Assembly (NCBI GenBank): GCA_002307055.1
Contig: DBTM01000054.1
Location: 8,114 to 31,890 of the forward strand
Direction of reading: 5' to 3'
Origin: Clostridiales bacterium UBA1316
GTDB taxonomy: Bacteria; Bacillota; Clostridia; Oscillospirales; Oscillospiraceae
Length of the DNA: 23,777 nucleotides
A program made the position numbers and the translations under genes. Positions 1 to 8,506 of the stretch are shown one piece after another. The notes beneath the pieces are model-generated. The model did no database searches. It had not been told where the DNA came from and worked only from the letters and a program-made list of their open reading frames with translations. Each line of letters starts with the position of its first letter. Within the stretch, counting starts at the first letter, position 1.

Positions 1-1062
1 CCCGACGAGCCGGGTAAAGCTCCCGCTGACAGCAAGGCGGCACCGACCACCGGCACCGTCGCCCCCGGCAAGCCTGCCGACGAAAAGAAACCCGCCGATC
101 CGGGCAAGGAAACCGAGGATGCTGTACCGAAGAACCTGAAAGTCCCCATTGCCCCGGAGGACGGGAAGGAAAGCGTTACCGCTGTGAAACTGTCCGAAAT
201 TCACCCGTTTGAGGGCCATCCCTATTCGGTCAGGGACGATAAAGACATGTGGGACTTAGTGGAGAGCGTCAAACGTTCCGGCGTGATCGAGCCGATCATG
301 GTCATTCAGGATGAAAAACGGGGCGGCTATGAAATGGTCTCCGGCCACCGCCGTCACCGTGCCAGCCAGCTTGCCGGGCTCGATTCCATTCCCGTGCTGG
401 TTCGCAGCATCGACCGGGATTCCGCAATCATCGCTATGGTGGACGCCAACCTGAAACGCGAAAATATTTCCCCGATGGAAAAAGCCCGCGCCTACGCGAT
501 GAAGCTGGATGCTCTGAAACGCAAGGCGGGCCGTCCCTCCAAGAGCGACATTTTGAACGGCGTTGTGCCGAAACGCGCCGACGAGCAGGTTGCGGAGGAA
601 ATGGGCGAGAGCCGCGCCACCATACAGCGTACCGCACGGCTTACCAAGCTGGTGCCAGAATTGCAGGACATGGTGGATGAAAAGAAGCTCCCGGTCAACA
701 CCGGCGCGGACATTTCCTACCTCAAGCCGGACGAGCAGAAAAAGCTGGCCGACAGTATCAGGCGCGAAGATAAGGTTCCGTCCGGCACACAGGCAGCAAA
801 GCTGAAAGAGGAAAGCAAGGCCGGGACGCTGACCCCTGAAAAAATTGAGAAAACTGTCGCGCCTACGAAACGGGAGGAATCCCCGCAGTTGAAGGTTACA
901 TTCAATGATGAGGAATTGCGCTCCTATTTCCCAGATAAAGGTACTACCGTGGGCGAGGTCAAGCGCACGGTGTTTGAGGCATTGGAGCTCCGGCAAAAGG
1001 CGCTGGCACGGGAAAAGCTCAAGGCCGATAAGGAAAAAAAGCCTTCCTTTCTGACAAGGTAA
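1..1062 (+). CDS. ParB-like nuclease/DNA-binding protein (5' end outside window)
   Basis: ParB-family protein expected to bind DNA and, in ICEs, linked to element maintenance or regulation. The reading frame is open from base 1: about 60 codons rich in Pro, Ala, Lys, Asp and Glu precede the ParB core, so the true start lies upstream. A GTG at 184 exists but has no well-placed ribosome binding site, and ParB proteins of such elements usually carry an N-terminal extension before the 'LSEIHPFEGHP' box. The core shows the ParB signature GHRRHRAS (about visible residues 115-122) and a putative helix-turn-helix around EQVAEEMGESRATIQRTARL. The C-terminal part is Lys/Glu-rich and probably helical. 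A terminator-like hairpin follows the stop codon. The family call is firm; the function in this element is inferred. Confidence 0.88.
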   Translation, partial: PDEPGKAPADSKAAPTTGTVAPGKPADEKKPADPGKETEDAVPKNLKVPIAPEDGKESVTAVKLSEIHPFEGHPYSVRDDKDMWDLVESVKRSGVIEPIMVIQDEKRGGYEMVSGHRRHRASQLAGLDSIPVLVRSIDRDSAIIAMVDANLKRENISPMEKARAYAMKLDALKRKAGRPSKSDILNGVVPKRADEQVAEEMGESRATIQRTARLTKLVPELQDMVDEKKLPVNTGADISYLKPDEQKKLADSIRREDKVPSGTQAAKLKEESKAGTLTPEKIEKTVAPTKREESPQLKVTFNDEELRSYFPDKGTTVGEVKRTVFEALELRQKALAREKLKADKEKKPSFLTR

Positions 1063-1083
1063 GGCAAAACCGCGCGTCCGTTG

Positions 1084-1108
1084 AGCGTCCCGAGGGGGCG
1101 CTTTTTTT
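1084..1108 (+). terminator. Rho-independent terminator after the ParB-like gene
   Basis: AGCG-T-CCC pairs with GGG-CGCT around a GAGG loop (one T bulge), followed by seven T residues. It ends the ParB-like transcript, so the DUF3846 gene would need its own promoter or read-through. A related arrangement follows the ArdC gene at 2561. Confidence 0.7.
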
Positions 1109-1132
1109 GTGCCCATGGGGGCTTCAAAATAG

Positions 1133-1147
1133 GTCTCAATTTGAGAC
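1133..1147. promoter_or_regulatory. 15-bp palindrome, site 1 of 4 (shared operator or leader hairpin)
   Basis: GTCTCAATTTGAGAC: perfect 7-bp arms around a central T. It ends 5 bases before the AAGGAG ribosome binding site of the DUF3846 gene. Related copies lie at 2610, 11254 and 13074, each in a leader region of backbone genes. It could bind a protein as DNA or form a 5-bp stem with a 5-nt loop in the mRNA; the sequence does not decide between these. Confidence 0.6.
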
Positions 1148-1168
1148 GGATTAAGGAGTTGAACCAAC

Positions 1169-1582
1169 GTGAAAGTATTGGTAGTAGAACCCGGCTACGC
1201 GCCCTACGAGAAGGAAATCAACGGCCTGCATGAGATGCAGGCCGTTGTGGGTGGGCTAATCCAGCCAATTTATCCCTATGAAAAAGAGTCAGTATCCGTT
1301 GTCTGCAACGAGGAGGGCCTTATCAACGGTCTGCCCTTCAACCGCAGCGTCGAGGGCGGCTATGGCGGCGTGTTCGGGACATTTTTCGTCTGCGGATTGA
1401 CGGAGGAAAATTTTCGTTCCCTGACCCCGGAGCAGATGGAACGCTTCAAAAAGGAATTCCATAACGCTGAAATCCTGATCGGCGCAAAGGGAAATGAGCC
1501 GATTACGCTCAAGGTCTCCCCGAAGGAGCGTTCCCGTCCCACAAAGGACAAAGGCCGGGATACCCCGCCCGGCAGGGAGTAG
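1169..1582 (+). CDS. DUF3846 domain protein
   Basis: A 137-residue protein of the DUF3846 family, small proteins common on Gram-positive conjugative elements and phages whose biochemical role is unknown. Recognised from the opening MKVLVVEPG, the 'VGGLIQPIYPYE' stretch, 'VVCNEEGLINGLPFNR' and 'GTFFVCGL', which together match the family pattern. The C-terminal 25 residues are basic and look disordered. The start is GTG at 1169, behind TTAAGGAG; no other start gives this conserved N-terminus. The stop is followed 3 bases later by the ArdC start, so the two are probably co-transcribed from a promoter near the 1133 palindrome. The family is fairly sure, the function unknown. Confidence 0.8.
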   Translation: MKVLVVEPGYAPYEKEINGLHEMQAVVGGLIQPIYPYEKESVSVVCNEEGLINGLPFNRSVEGGYGGVFGTFFVCGLTEENFRSLTPEQMERFKKEFHNAEILIGAKGNEPITLKVSPKERSRPTKDKGRDTPPGRE

Positions 1583-1585
1583 GCC

Positions 1586-2560
1586 ATGTCGGAGCAGACG
1601 CCCACCGAACGGCTGAAAGAACTAACCGACAAGCTGGAAGCCGGAATCAGCGACCTGTATGAGAGCGACCGCTATGCCGCCTATCTTCAATGCCTGTCCA
1701 AATTTCATCATTACAGCTACGGAAACGTGATTTTGATACTTTTACAATGCCCTGGCGCATCCCGTGTCACGGGCTTCAACACATGGAAAAAGGAGTTTGG
1801 CCGCACGGTGAAGAAGGGCGAAAGGGGTATCAAAATTCTGGCGCCCTGCCCTTATCGCAGACTGGAGGAAACGGAAAAACTTGACCCGAATACCCATCGC
1901 TCGGTTTTGGACGCAAACGGAAAGCCAGTCATGGAAACGGCTTTGGTGCAAAAGCAGGGATTCAAGATCGTCAGCGTTTTTGACGTGTCGCAAACGGAGG
2001 GGCGGGAGTTGCCCCTCCCCGGCGTTTCGGAGCTGACCGGCTCCGTGGAGGGTTACGCGGCGCTGACCGCCGCCCTGCGGGAGTTGTCCCCCGTCCCAGT
2101 GGAGACGGCCCCCGTTTCCGGCAGCGCGAAGGGCTATTTCAGCCATACGGAGCAGCGGATTGTCCTGCGGCCCGGTATGAGCGAGACGCAGACCGTCAAG
2201 ACCCTGATTCATGAAATCACCCACGCCAAACTCCATGCCAGACCCACAGCAGTCAGCGCACAGCTCGAAAAGCCGGTAAAGGGGCGTCCCGTCCGTGAGG
2301 TGGAGGCCGAGAGCGTGGCCTTTGTCGTATCTCAGCATTTCGGGATTGATACCTCAGACTATTCTTTTGCATATATCGCCGGATGGAGCAAGGGCCGGGA
2401 GCTTAATGAACTGAAAGCATCCCTCGACTGCATCCGCGAGACCGCTGCCGAGCTGATCGAGGGCGTGGAAAAGCTGTGCCAAAAGCAGGAGCCAGATAAA
2501 ACTCATGCCCCGGAAGTACGGCGGCGCAAAGCCGCCGCACGTTCCGCATACGCCCGTTGA
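1586..2560 (+). CDS. ArdC-type antirestriction protein (ssDNA-binding domain plus zinc metallopeptidase)
   Basis: A 324-residue protein of the ArdC type. Residues about 1-150 form the N-terminal single-strand-DNA-binding (DUF1738-like) domain, with the hallmark 'YSYGNVILILLQCPGASRVTGFNTWKK' region. Residues about 200-260 form a metallopeptidase-like domain with an intact HEITH at 209-213 and a downstream acidic stretch (EVEAESVAF, about 238-246) that could supply the third zinc ligand. ArdC proteins of plasmids protect incoming DNA from host restriction. Here it lies in a leader operon behind DUF3846 and to the left of the oriT candidate, compatible with early expression in a recipient. The last 15 residues are very basic. 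It contrasts with the second ArdC-like protein at 22840, which lacks the first metal-binding His. The antirestriction role is inferred from the family. Confidence 0.82.
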   Translation: MSEQTPTERLKELTDKLEAGISDLYESDRYAAYLQCLSKFHHYSYGNVILILLQCPGASRVTGFNTWKKEFGRTVKKGERGIKILAPCPYRRLEETEKLDPNTHRSVLDANGKPVMETALVQKQGFKIVSVFDVSQTEGRELPLPGVSELTGSVEGYAALTAALRELSPVPVETAPVSGSAKGYFSHTEQRIVLRPGMSETQTVKTLIHEITHAKLHARPTAVSAQLEKPVKGRPVREVEAESVAFVVSQHFGIDTSDYSFAYIAGWSKGRELNELKASLDCIRETAAELIEGVEKLCQKQEPDKTHAPEVRRRKAAARSAYAR

Positions 2561-2601
2561 ATGCCCGCAGGGGCGCTATTTTTATCCCCGCCATCGGGCA
2601 T
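2561..2601 (+). terminator. Long imperfect hairpin after ardC-like gene, possible terminator
   Basis: ATGCCCG at 2561-2567 pairs with CGGGCAT at 2595-2601, and inside it GGGG (2570-2573) can pair with CCCC (2586-2589). The sequence GGGGCGCTATTTTTAT inside resembles the terminator region at 1084-1110, but here the T-run sits in the loop of the large hairpin, so termination is less certain. The whole block through 2640 resembles 1076-1160. Confidence 0.35.
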
Positions 2602-2609
2602 CAAAATTG

Positions 2610-2624
2610 ATCTCGATTTGAGAC
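2610..2624. promoter_or_regulatory. 15-bp palindrome, site 2 of 4
   Basis: ATCTCGATTTGAGAC differs from site 1 at two positions (first base and sixth base) but keeps the TCTC/GAGA arms. It is followed by AAAGGAG (2634-2640) and a short leader ORF. The upstream TCAAAAT is also shared with site 1 at the same spacing. Confidence 0.55.
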
Positions 2625-2648
2625 GCATTTCAGGAAAGGAGCTTGCCC

Positions 2649-2690
2649 ATGAAACGCGCAAAGCAATCTCTGTCAGAGAGAGTGAGGTAA
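2649..2690 (+). CDS. 13-codon leader ORF upstream of the 2696 gene
   Basis: ATG at 2649 sits 8 bases after a strong AAAGGAG and opens a 13-residue ORF (MKRAKQSLSERVR) ending in TAA at 2688-2690. The next start codon follows 5 bases later. Such spacing suits translational coupling or a leader peptide. The peptide is basic and resembles nothing I recognise. It may only be the remnant of a longer gene's start. Confidence 0.35.
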   Translation: MKRAKQSLSERVR

Positions 2691-2695
2691 CTGCT

Positions 2696-3538
2696 ATGGC
2701 AGAGGAAAACGGATTCTATAATGTCTACAGCTATTCAGATAAACTCCAGCCGGGTAATGAAATCACGATCAAGCACAGCGTTTCTTTCAACGAGAGCCTC
2801 GCGAATCTGTCTCCGCTCGTTTCTTTGTCACCCGACGAACTGAAAGATATGCAGCTCGTCAGCGAGGAAAAAGAAAAGGCTATTTTTGAGAGGTTATGCG
2901 CCTCCGTTGAGGAATGGGAGGAACAGGCGGCGCAGACGCTCCTGTTCGGTAAGGCTCTGGAATATGTCAAGACCCCGGCGGTCAGGCACACATCAAATCA
3001 ATGGCAAAAGGGCGAGTATAACGATCTTGAGATCAGCAACATGTTCTATAAAATGTCATACCGCATCCGGGAGGAAACACAGTATAACCGTGCTTTGCAG
3101 AAATCCGTGCCCTGTGCATGGTCTGTGTGGTGGAGCGTTGTCTTCAACGCGCCGCAAAAACGCGATTATTACAGCGGTTCCTCCTGCAAAATCGCCGGAC
3201 AGGAGCAGAAACGCTACACGGATAAGGCCGCAGCCGAAAAATATGTGCAGGGCCGGATCGACGCTTATGCCAATCTGTTTACCGAATTGTCGCCGCCAAT
3301 CCCGGAAGAAAGCAAAATTATTTTCAGCGTCAACGGGCACCTTTTGCCCGGTTATTCCTTAAAGCCGCATGAACCGACGGTGCTGGAGCTGCTGTTCTTT
3401 GTGCAGGAGCAGGATATATCTGAGGCTTGCGCTCCCCCCGTGGAAGACCGCGAGGTCAGGCAAAGCGCAGACGCGGAGAAACGACCGGCGAAGAAAAAGT
3501 CTCCCGATAAGAGCAAGCGGAACAGAATGACCCGATAG
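2696..3538 (+). CDS. Unrecognised ICE-associated protein, 280 aa
   Basis: I do not recognise a defined function; it resembles uncharacterised proteins commonly carried by clostridial conjugative elements. The frame is open from 2561, but ATG 2696 is the likely start: it opens MAEENGFYNVYSYSDKLQPGN, is preceded by GAGGT at good spacing, and follows the short leader ORF. The protein is soluble-looking with no membrane segment. Residues about 60-110 are Glu-rich and probably helical; the middle holds aromatic-rich 'CAWSVWWSVVFNAPQKRDYYSG'; the last 35 residues are Lys/Asp/Glu-rich and probably disordered. A gene of equal orientation starts 15 bases after its stop, suggesting one operon. Confidence 0.65.
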   Translation: MAEENGFYNVYSYSDKLQPGNEITIKHSVSFNESLANLSPLVSLSPDELKDMQLVSEEKEKAIFERLCASVEEWEEQAAQTLLFGKALEYVKTPAVRHTSNQWQKGEYNDLEISNMFYKMSYRIREETQYNRALQKSVPCAWSVWWSVVFNAPQKRDYYSGSSCKIAGQEQKRYTDKAAAEKYVQGRIDAYANLFTELSPPIPEESKIIFSVNGHLLPGYSLKPHEPTVLELLFFVQEQDISEACAPPVEDREVRQSADAEKRPAKKKSPDKSKRNRMTR

Positions 3539-3553
3539 ACAGGAGGTTTTGGC

Positions 3554-4003
3554 ATGAAGCAGGAACAGTACAAATATTATTCCACCCAACGGCCCATAGA
3601 TTTAGGCACCTTTCCCAAGCCTGCGGACAACCCGCCGCTTACCTTCACCAATTATGATGAGCGCATTCCCGTGGAACACGGCGCGTTTTTATCATGGGGC
3701 GAGCTGATCTATGCAAAACCGCTGACCGCCCAGCAGGCGTCAGATTATGAACTTCGGCCCGCCCCCGACAACCCCGACATTCGCCGTACAATGGACGAGC
3801 AGGCGCAGGCCGTTGGAAAATGGGAAACACGGAAGCGTGTCCCCGATACGAAGCGCCTGACATGGTGGTATCCTGATTTCGGCTCCTATGTTCCAAAGGA
3901 GCATGTGACCCCGGAGCAGCTTGCCGAACGGCATCGGCAGATATCCGAGCTGTCGGCCCGTTCCAAAAAGCAAAAAAATCCATATTATCACGAAAGTAGG
4001 TAG
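3554..4003 (+). CDS. Unrecognised ICE-associated protein, 149 aa
   Basis: Function unknown. The protein opens MKQEQYKYYSTQRPIDLGTF and contains 'GAFLSWGELIYAKPLTAQQASDYELRPA' and 'RLTWWYPDFGSYVPKEHVTPEQLAERHRQI', a pattern I associate with small uncharacterised proteins in accessory modules of clostridial ICEs. It is rich in Pro and aromatic residues, has no signal peptide or membrane segment, and ends in a basic tail. The start ATG is well supported by AGGAGGT at 3541-3547. It is the last backbone gene before the minus-strand cargo; the break in strand and base composition starts directly after its stop codon. Confidence 0.65.
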   Translation: MKQEQYKYYSTQRPIDLGTFPKPADNPPLTFTNYDERIPVEHGAFLSWGELIYAKPLTAQQASDYELRPAPDNPDIRRTMDEQAQAVGKWETRKRVPDTKRLTWWYPDFGSYVPKEHVTPEQLAERHRQISELSARSKKQKNPYYHESR

Positions 4004-4178
4004 TCTCTTTAAGCAAAGGTAATCATGTCCCATTTTTGATTTATCCATCAATGTACAATTCAGAACACACTTTGTTTCTTTGGTATTTAAGTCTGGGCGA
4101 AGTATTAGCAAAAGTGAAAGAACAAAGTGCATCAAATTATAAAGTCAGCAAGGGGCTATCAGCAAAAAATGAAGAATA
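4004..4178. other. Junction between ICE backbone and cargo island; no gene seen
   Basis: This AT-rich stretch contains no convincing coding region; a 92-codon plus-strand frame from 4036 lacks a ribosome binding site and runs antisense into the Res gene. An inverted repeat (ACTTTGTTTCTTT at 4069-4081 and AAAGAACAAAGT at 4117-4128, one bulged base, about 35-nt loop) lies between the convergent genes and might act in transcript termination or mark an insertion scar. Neither is shown by the sequence. Confidence 0.4.
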
Positions 4179-6827
4179 TTATAATTCTCGAAATCGCTTG
4201 GCCAATTGCAAAAATGAAGAATTCGGCATTACCTGTTTTGAAGGAATAAATAGATATTGCCAGTCCTTGTATCCGTTTGCCTTGCCCCAGCGCGAAGCAA
4301 CCTCACAATACTGAATACCACGCTTTTTCTTTGCAATGACATCCGGGTCTTTTAGTTTATCCTCACCCTTGACCTCAACAAGATATATGGCACACTTGGT
4401 CTCAACCACAAAGTCCGGCTCATAATTACGTCCGTGGTTATATGTGATATTAAACTCCCTCGCCGCCGGACGCAGCCAATTCTGGACGTCGGCATCAACT
4501 TCCAGTACCCGAGCAAGCAGTAATTCGGGGTGGCTGTCAAACTTAGCTGTGCTGAATACGCCCTTTTTAACACCATCAAAGAGAACAGACTGGATTTTTT
4601 CGGTGTAGTTCTCATAAAGGCCAACACGCTCAACATAACCGTAGGACTGCTGAAGGTTATAATTGCGAGTACCGATAACTTCCTCCTGCAAGAACCCATT
4701 CTCACAGTAGAAGTGCTGCATCATCTGTGCATATATTTTGTTGCCAATATCACGCTTGAACATCATAACGACATTCTGCATCCCGTTTATGCCATATGCG
4801 CGCTCATAGTGGTCGCAGAGTTGAGTAATCAGCTTAAACAGCAGTGCAGAACATTTTTCATAATCTATTTCCGGTTTTTTTCGCAGTTCGTCAAGAACGA
4901 CTTTTTTCGGATTATAACCCTCAAAGTCAATCGCGTCGCCTTTGATGCGTTGGCGATCCTGCATATCCTCCAAATTCTGAACAAGCAGTTCGTTCTTTAT
5001 CGGCACATGAGTGAAGTCCGTCATATCGAGGTCAAAGTCAACAAACGCATATTCCTCAACACCGGCATCCGTTATCTTGATGCGCGGGATAGGAATGAAC
5101 TTTGCTTGGGCGGCGCGATGGGTTTCTTCCGTTTTGTCACGCATCCAAGCGGTCAGTGGCATCTCGTTATCCTTAAAGGTGTCGCCCAAATCTTTATCTG
5201 CAACAATCTGTTCTTTGACCGTTTCCACAATCTGCTGCGCCTGCGCGGGCGTTACTGTGTGCGTTGGAGCAGATTGGATGTGCTGCGTTACCTGCTGGTT
5301 GATAAGTTCACTGGCCATCTGGAACAGCTCATCGGCGGCGTCCGATTTTTCAATACTTGTCTGGATATATGCGGCTTCCAAATCTTTGTTCGGCTCGAGG
5401 TCTAATGTCAACTGCGTTTGCACGATCTGTTCCGGCACGATTTCCTCAGCCTTGATGATGTTTCCGGCCTTAAAGATGGAGTCGCCTTTCTGGGCTTCGG
5501 TAAGGATGTCGTTGAATTTATCGTGCGCCGTGAGCATAACAGCATCGACATCTTTGTCGTCAGTGCGCTCACCATACGGCAGACGCAAGCCACGCCCTAC
5601 CATCTGCTCACGCAGGATTTTGGATGCGGCGGTACGGAGTGGGACGATGGTAAAGAGATTATTGACGTCCCAACCTTCCTTGAGCATATTTACATGAATG
5701 ACGATCTCCACAGGGTTTTCGGTTTTTTCTACATCAAGCAGCAGGCGGGTGTTCGCATCGCTTTCTGCACCTTTTTGCTTGGAATGAACAATGATGGTTT
5801 TATTGCGGTATGCGCCGCCCCGAAATTCATCCGACTTCACAAAACGTTCTACCCACACGGCATGGTCGGTGTCCTTGCAGACAACGAGCATAAACGGCTT
5901 TACGACCGGCTTGTCATGATTGTTGGCATATACCTCAAGTTTGCGTTTTGCATTTTCATGACAGGAGATTCCGTCCAGCAGCATCATTTTATCAAGCTGC
6001 TCTTCGCCAAAATTATAAAAATCAATGTCAGAGCGCGTTACGGCAAAAGGTGTGCGGGTATAACCGTCCTCAATCGCCTTTGACAGTGGATATTCATATA
6101 CCACGTTTTTGAACGGAACCTGCTTTGTACCACTGGAAACAAGCGGCGTAGCCGTCAGTTCCAAGCCTAGCAGTGGGTGCAGGTCATTTAACGCCTGAGC
6201 GCCTTTTTCGGCACGGTAATGGTGCGATTCATCCATGATAAGCACCAAGTCCGGTAGATTGGATAGAAATTGATAGAAAGAATCGCCAATTAGTTCATTG
6301 ACTTTCTTCATATTTGCGTCCTCTTTATTGAACTTATCAATATTGAAAACAAAAATATGGACATCAGACTCAAACAACGACAGTGGTTTCTCCCTGTAAT
6401 CCTCGTCTGCGATAATTTGCGGCGCAGTACTGAAACAACCTAGCCCCTTAAACACATACTTTGGATTGCCCGGGTCGCTGAGGTCACGTTTTAGCTTGTC
6501 ATAGATCGTCGTGTTTGGTGCAACGACAAAGAAATTTTTGATGTTTTGTTGTGTATACAAATAGGTAATAAAAGCGCCCATCAAGCGTGTTTTTCCTACG
6601 CCGGTGGCAAGAGCAAAGGTCAGCGATACAAATTCACGCTCAAAATCTGTACAGATCGGATACATAGCATGAATTGCACCCAGTGCTGCTTTTAGATTGA
6701 TGCCTTTGCGAAGAGAAATGCTTGTGGTGACTTCCTCCAGTATTTTCAGCGATTCCGTCTGCGGCTTTCGGAGAGACATAACACCGCTGATGTAGTGGGT
6801 GGTATATTGAGGAAAATAGTTACTCAT
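4179..6827 (-). CDS. res: Type III restriction enzyme, Res (helicase/nuclease) subunit
   Basis: This is an 882-residue restriction subunit that should translocate on or slide along DNA using ATP and cleave together with the Mod subunit at unmodified sites. It has a superfamily-2 helicase core: Walker A ATGVGKT (about 74-80), DESH box (about 199-202), LTATP (about 224-228) and a motif VI-like QMVGRGLRLPYG. The C-terminus carries a classic PD-(D/E)XK nuclease site: EPD (P804, D805) then E818-V-K820. The frame could start at 6851, but ATG 6827 has AGGAGG at 6842-6837 (read on the minus strand) and overlaps the Mod stop by 8 bases, the usual mod-res coupling. All motifs look intact and no frameshift is visible, so the enzyme is probably functional. 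Length is slightly below classical Res proteins (about 970 residues). Confidence 0.92.
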   Translation of the reverse strand: MSNYFPQYTTHYISGVMSLRKPQTESLKILEEVTTSISLRKGINLKAALGAIHAMYPICTDFEREFVSLTFALATGVGKTRLMGAFITYLYTQQNIKNFFVVAPNTTIYDKLKRDLSDPGNPKYVFKGLGCFSTAPQIIADEDYREKPLSLFESDVHIFVFNIDKFNKEDANMKKVNELIGDSFYQFLSNLPDLVLIMDESHHYRAEKGAQALNDLHPLLGLELTATPLVSSGTKQVPFKNVVYEYPLSKAIEDGYTRTPFAVTRSDIDFYNFGEEQLDKMMLLDGISCHENAKRKLEVYANNHDKPVVKPFMLVVCKDTDHAVWVERFVKSDEFRGGAYRNKTIIVHSKQKGAESDANTRLLLDVEKTENPVEIVIHVNMLKEGWDVNNLFTIVPLRTAASKILREQMVGRGLRLPYGERTDDKDVDAVMLTAHDKFNDILTEAQKGDSIFKAGNIIKAEEIVPEQIVQTQLTLDLEPNKDLEAAYIQTSIEKSDAADELFQMASELINQQVTQHIQSAPTHTVTPAQAQQIVETVKEQIVADKDLGDTFKDNEMPLTAWMRDKTEETHRAAQAKFIPIPRIKITDAGVEEYAFVDFDLDMTDFTHVPIKNELLVQNLEDMQDRQRIKGDAIDFEGYNPKKVVLDELRKKPEIDYEKCSALLFKLITQLCDHYERAYGINGMQNVVMMFKRDIGNKIYAQMMQHFYCENGFLQEEVIGTRNYNLQQSYGYVERVGLYENYTEKIQSVLFDGVKKGVFSTAKFDSHPELLLARVLEVDADVQNWLRPAAREFNITYNHGRNYEPDFVVETKCAIYLVEVKGEDKLKDPDVIAKKKRGIQYCEVASRWGKANGYKDWQYLFIPSKQVMPNSSFLQLAKRFREL

Positions 6828-8418
6828 CGCAGTCTGCCTCCTCTTCGTCATCCTTGTACATGGGCGGATGCACGATATTCAGGTTATAATCGGATTTCCC
6901 AAACTCGCATCGATTAAGAAGCATTTGCGGTAGCTTTTTCACCGTAATATGCTCATACGACTTATCCAGACCGGCATCAAATGAGCAACAGGCAATGATA
7001 AGGTACTCGTCATCCTCCATAGTGTCCTTGATGGAATCGAGATAGGTGCTGTTCAAGTGACGCGTGGTGACAAACAGATAGGATTTTTCATTGCCGAAGG
7101 ACTGTTTCCAAAACAAACAGTTGTCTGGCTGATAGGTGAACCCCTCATGTAGAGCCGTTGCTGCCGCCAGCATTTCTGCGCTATATTCTGCGTTGATAAC
7201 AGGTTCACCGAAAGGGTCTGTATTGATAAGGGTTGGCGCGAGTTCAAAGAAGCGATAACCACCGCCGCCCTGCCAGTTAACGGCTTTTGTGATGCCGCCT
7301 TTATCCTCACCGGAAATCACCTTATCCAAACGCACCTTGCAGTGGGTGTAGGCATGGTCGCCCATCTCAATACCAATCCATTTGCGCCTCATTTTGTGGG
7401 CCACAGCAGCGGTCGTGCCGGAACCAAGGAAAGAGTCAAGGACGAGATCGCCAGGATTGGACGCAATATGGATAATACGATGTATCAAACGTTCTGGCTT
7501 TGGGGTATCGAAAACATTTGATGCGCCAAATAGAGAAATAACCTCTTTTTTTGCCTCTTGGTTGTGTCCAACTTCCTTATTTGTCCACCATGTCCAAGGA
7601 ATAACGCCCTCATGTTCGCTCAGAAATGTCTTTCGCCGTGGCATCCCACAACCGTCTGTTCCAAACCATATTCTATTCTCAGCGACTTGCTGCGAAAAAA
7701 TGGACTCGATGTTCTTCCAACACTTGCCTTCGGGGGGAGTAAAAACAGCACCCCCGGGGGTGGTAATTTCATACATCTGGTTGGGTCGAAAACCTTGTGC
7801 GGTATAATCGGCCGAAGTCCATGGCCCACGAGAATCATTGTCTGGATTTTTATAATTTTGAGCTTGATCCTCACTTAATTGTAATTTGTTTCTGGTATCT
7901 TTAAATCTTTCGCGATTTTTGGCGTATGTAAGGATAAAATCATGCCCGTCGCTTATTACAGCACGCATATCTGGTGAGGTGCGCTTTTGCCAGACCATTG
8001 ACGCAACGAACGAGTTCCGTCCAAAAACTTCATCACATAGGACTTTTAGATATGCTTGCTCATCGTCATCAATACTAATCCATATACTACCGTCATCAGA
8101 CAATAGATTCCATAGGATTGACAATCTCGGCCGCATCAAATTCAACCATTCGCTATGCTCAAGGTTATCATCATACTGACTAAAAGCATAACCAGTATTA
8201 TACGGAGGATCTATGTAAACACATTTGACCTGCCCAGCAAATTTTCTTTCCAGTGCTTTGAGCGCCAGCAGATTATCCCCGTGGATAAGGATGTTTTCAG
8301 TATCCGAATCGGCTTCACAGTTGGACAGAATGGTGTTTTCAATGAGCAGGCGTGGCTCTATTATGATAGGTTCGTCTTTCCCGTACCATGTTAACTCTAA
8401 TTTATTTGACATTATCAT
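6820..8418 (-). CDS. mod: Type III DNA adenine methyltransferase, Mod subunit
   Basis: A 532-residue beta-class N6-adenine methyltransferase that recognises the target sequence for the Type III complex and methylates one strand. Motif IV DPPYNTG (D70-P-P-Y73) comes before motif I FLGSGTT (330-336), the order of the beta class, with the roughly 250-residue stretch between them probably holding the target recognition domain. The C-terminal part ends in an acidic tail (DDEEEADCDE). Res follows with an 8-base overlap, so both are translated from one mRNA. Two ATG codons (8418 and 8412) compete; AAGGCGG lies 4 bases from the first and 10 from the second, so the start is uncertain by two codons. 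The specificity cannot be read from sequence. No phase-variable simple repeat is seen in the gene. Confidence 0.92.
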   Translation of the reverse strand: MIMSNKLELTWYGKDEPIIIEPRLLIENTILSNCEADSDTENILIHGDNLLALKALERKFAGQVKCVYIDPPYNTGYAFSQYDDNLEHSEWLNLMRPRLSILWNLLSDDGSIWISIDDDEQAYLKVLCDEVFGRNSFVASMVWQKRTSPDMRAVISDGHDFILTYAKNRERFKDTRNKLQLSEDQAQNYKNPDNDSRGPWTSADYTAQGFRPNQMYEITTPGGAVFTPPEGKCWKNIESIFSQQVAENRIWFGTDGCGMPRRKTFLSEHEGVIPWTWWTNKEVGHNQEAKKEVISLFGASNVFDTPKPERLIHRIIHIASNPGDLVLDSFLGSGTTAAVAHKMRRKWIGIEMGDHAYTHCKVRLDKVISGEDKGGITKAVNWQGGGGYRFFELAPTLINTDPFGEPVINAEYSAEMLAAATALHEGFTYQPDNCLFWKQSFGNEKSYLFVTTRHLNSTYLDSIKDTMEDDEYLIIACCSFDAGLDKSYEHITVKKLPQMLLNRCEFGKSDYNLNIVHPPMYKDDEEEADCDE

Positions 8419-8506
8419 TTTTCCGCCTTTTTAAATTCTTTTGCTTACCATTATCACCATTACCGTGATAACACTTACTCGGTTTCGTCGGCCTTAGCAC
8501 GTTCCC

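Noticed and set aside
256..1167. 303-codon minus-strand frame opposite the ParB-like gene
   Set aside because: It is the mirror of a GC-rich coding frame; the plus strand carries the ParB signature.
4036..4314. 92-codon plus-strand frame at the cargo border
   Set aside because: No ribosome binding site, no recognisable domain, and half of it overlaps the 3' end of Res in antisense. It could be a remnant but cannot be supported.
5011..5697. Long plus-strand frames opposite Res (such as 4530-5405, 5011-5697, 5418-6083)
   Set aside because: They run antisense to a gene with intact helicase and nuclease motifs, have no ribosome binding sites and give low-complexity, Cys/Ser-rich translations.
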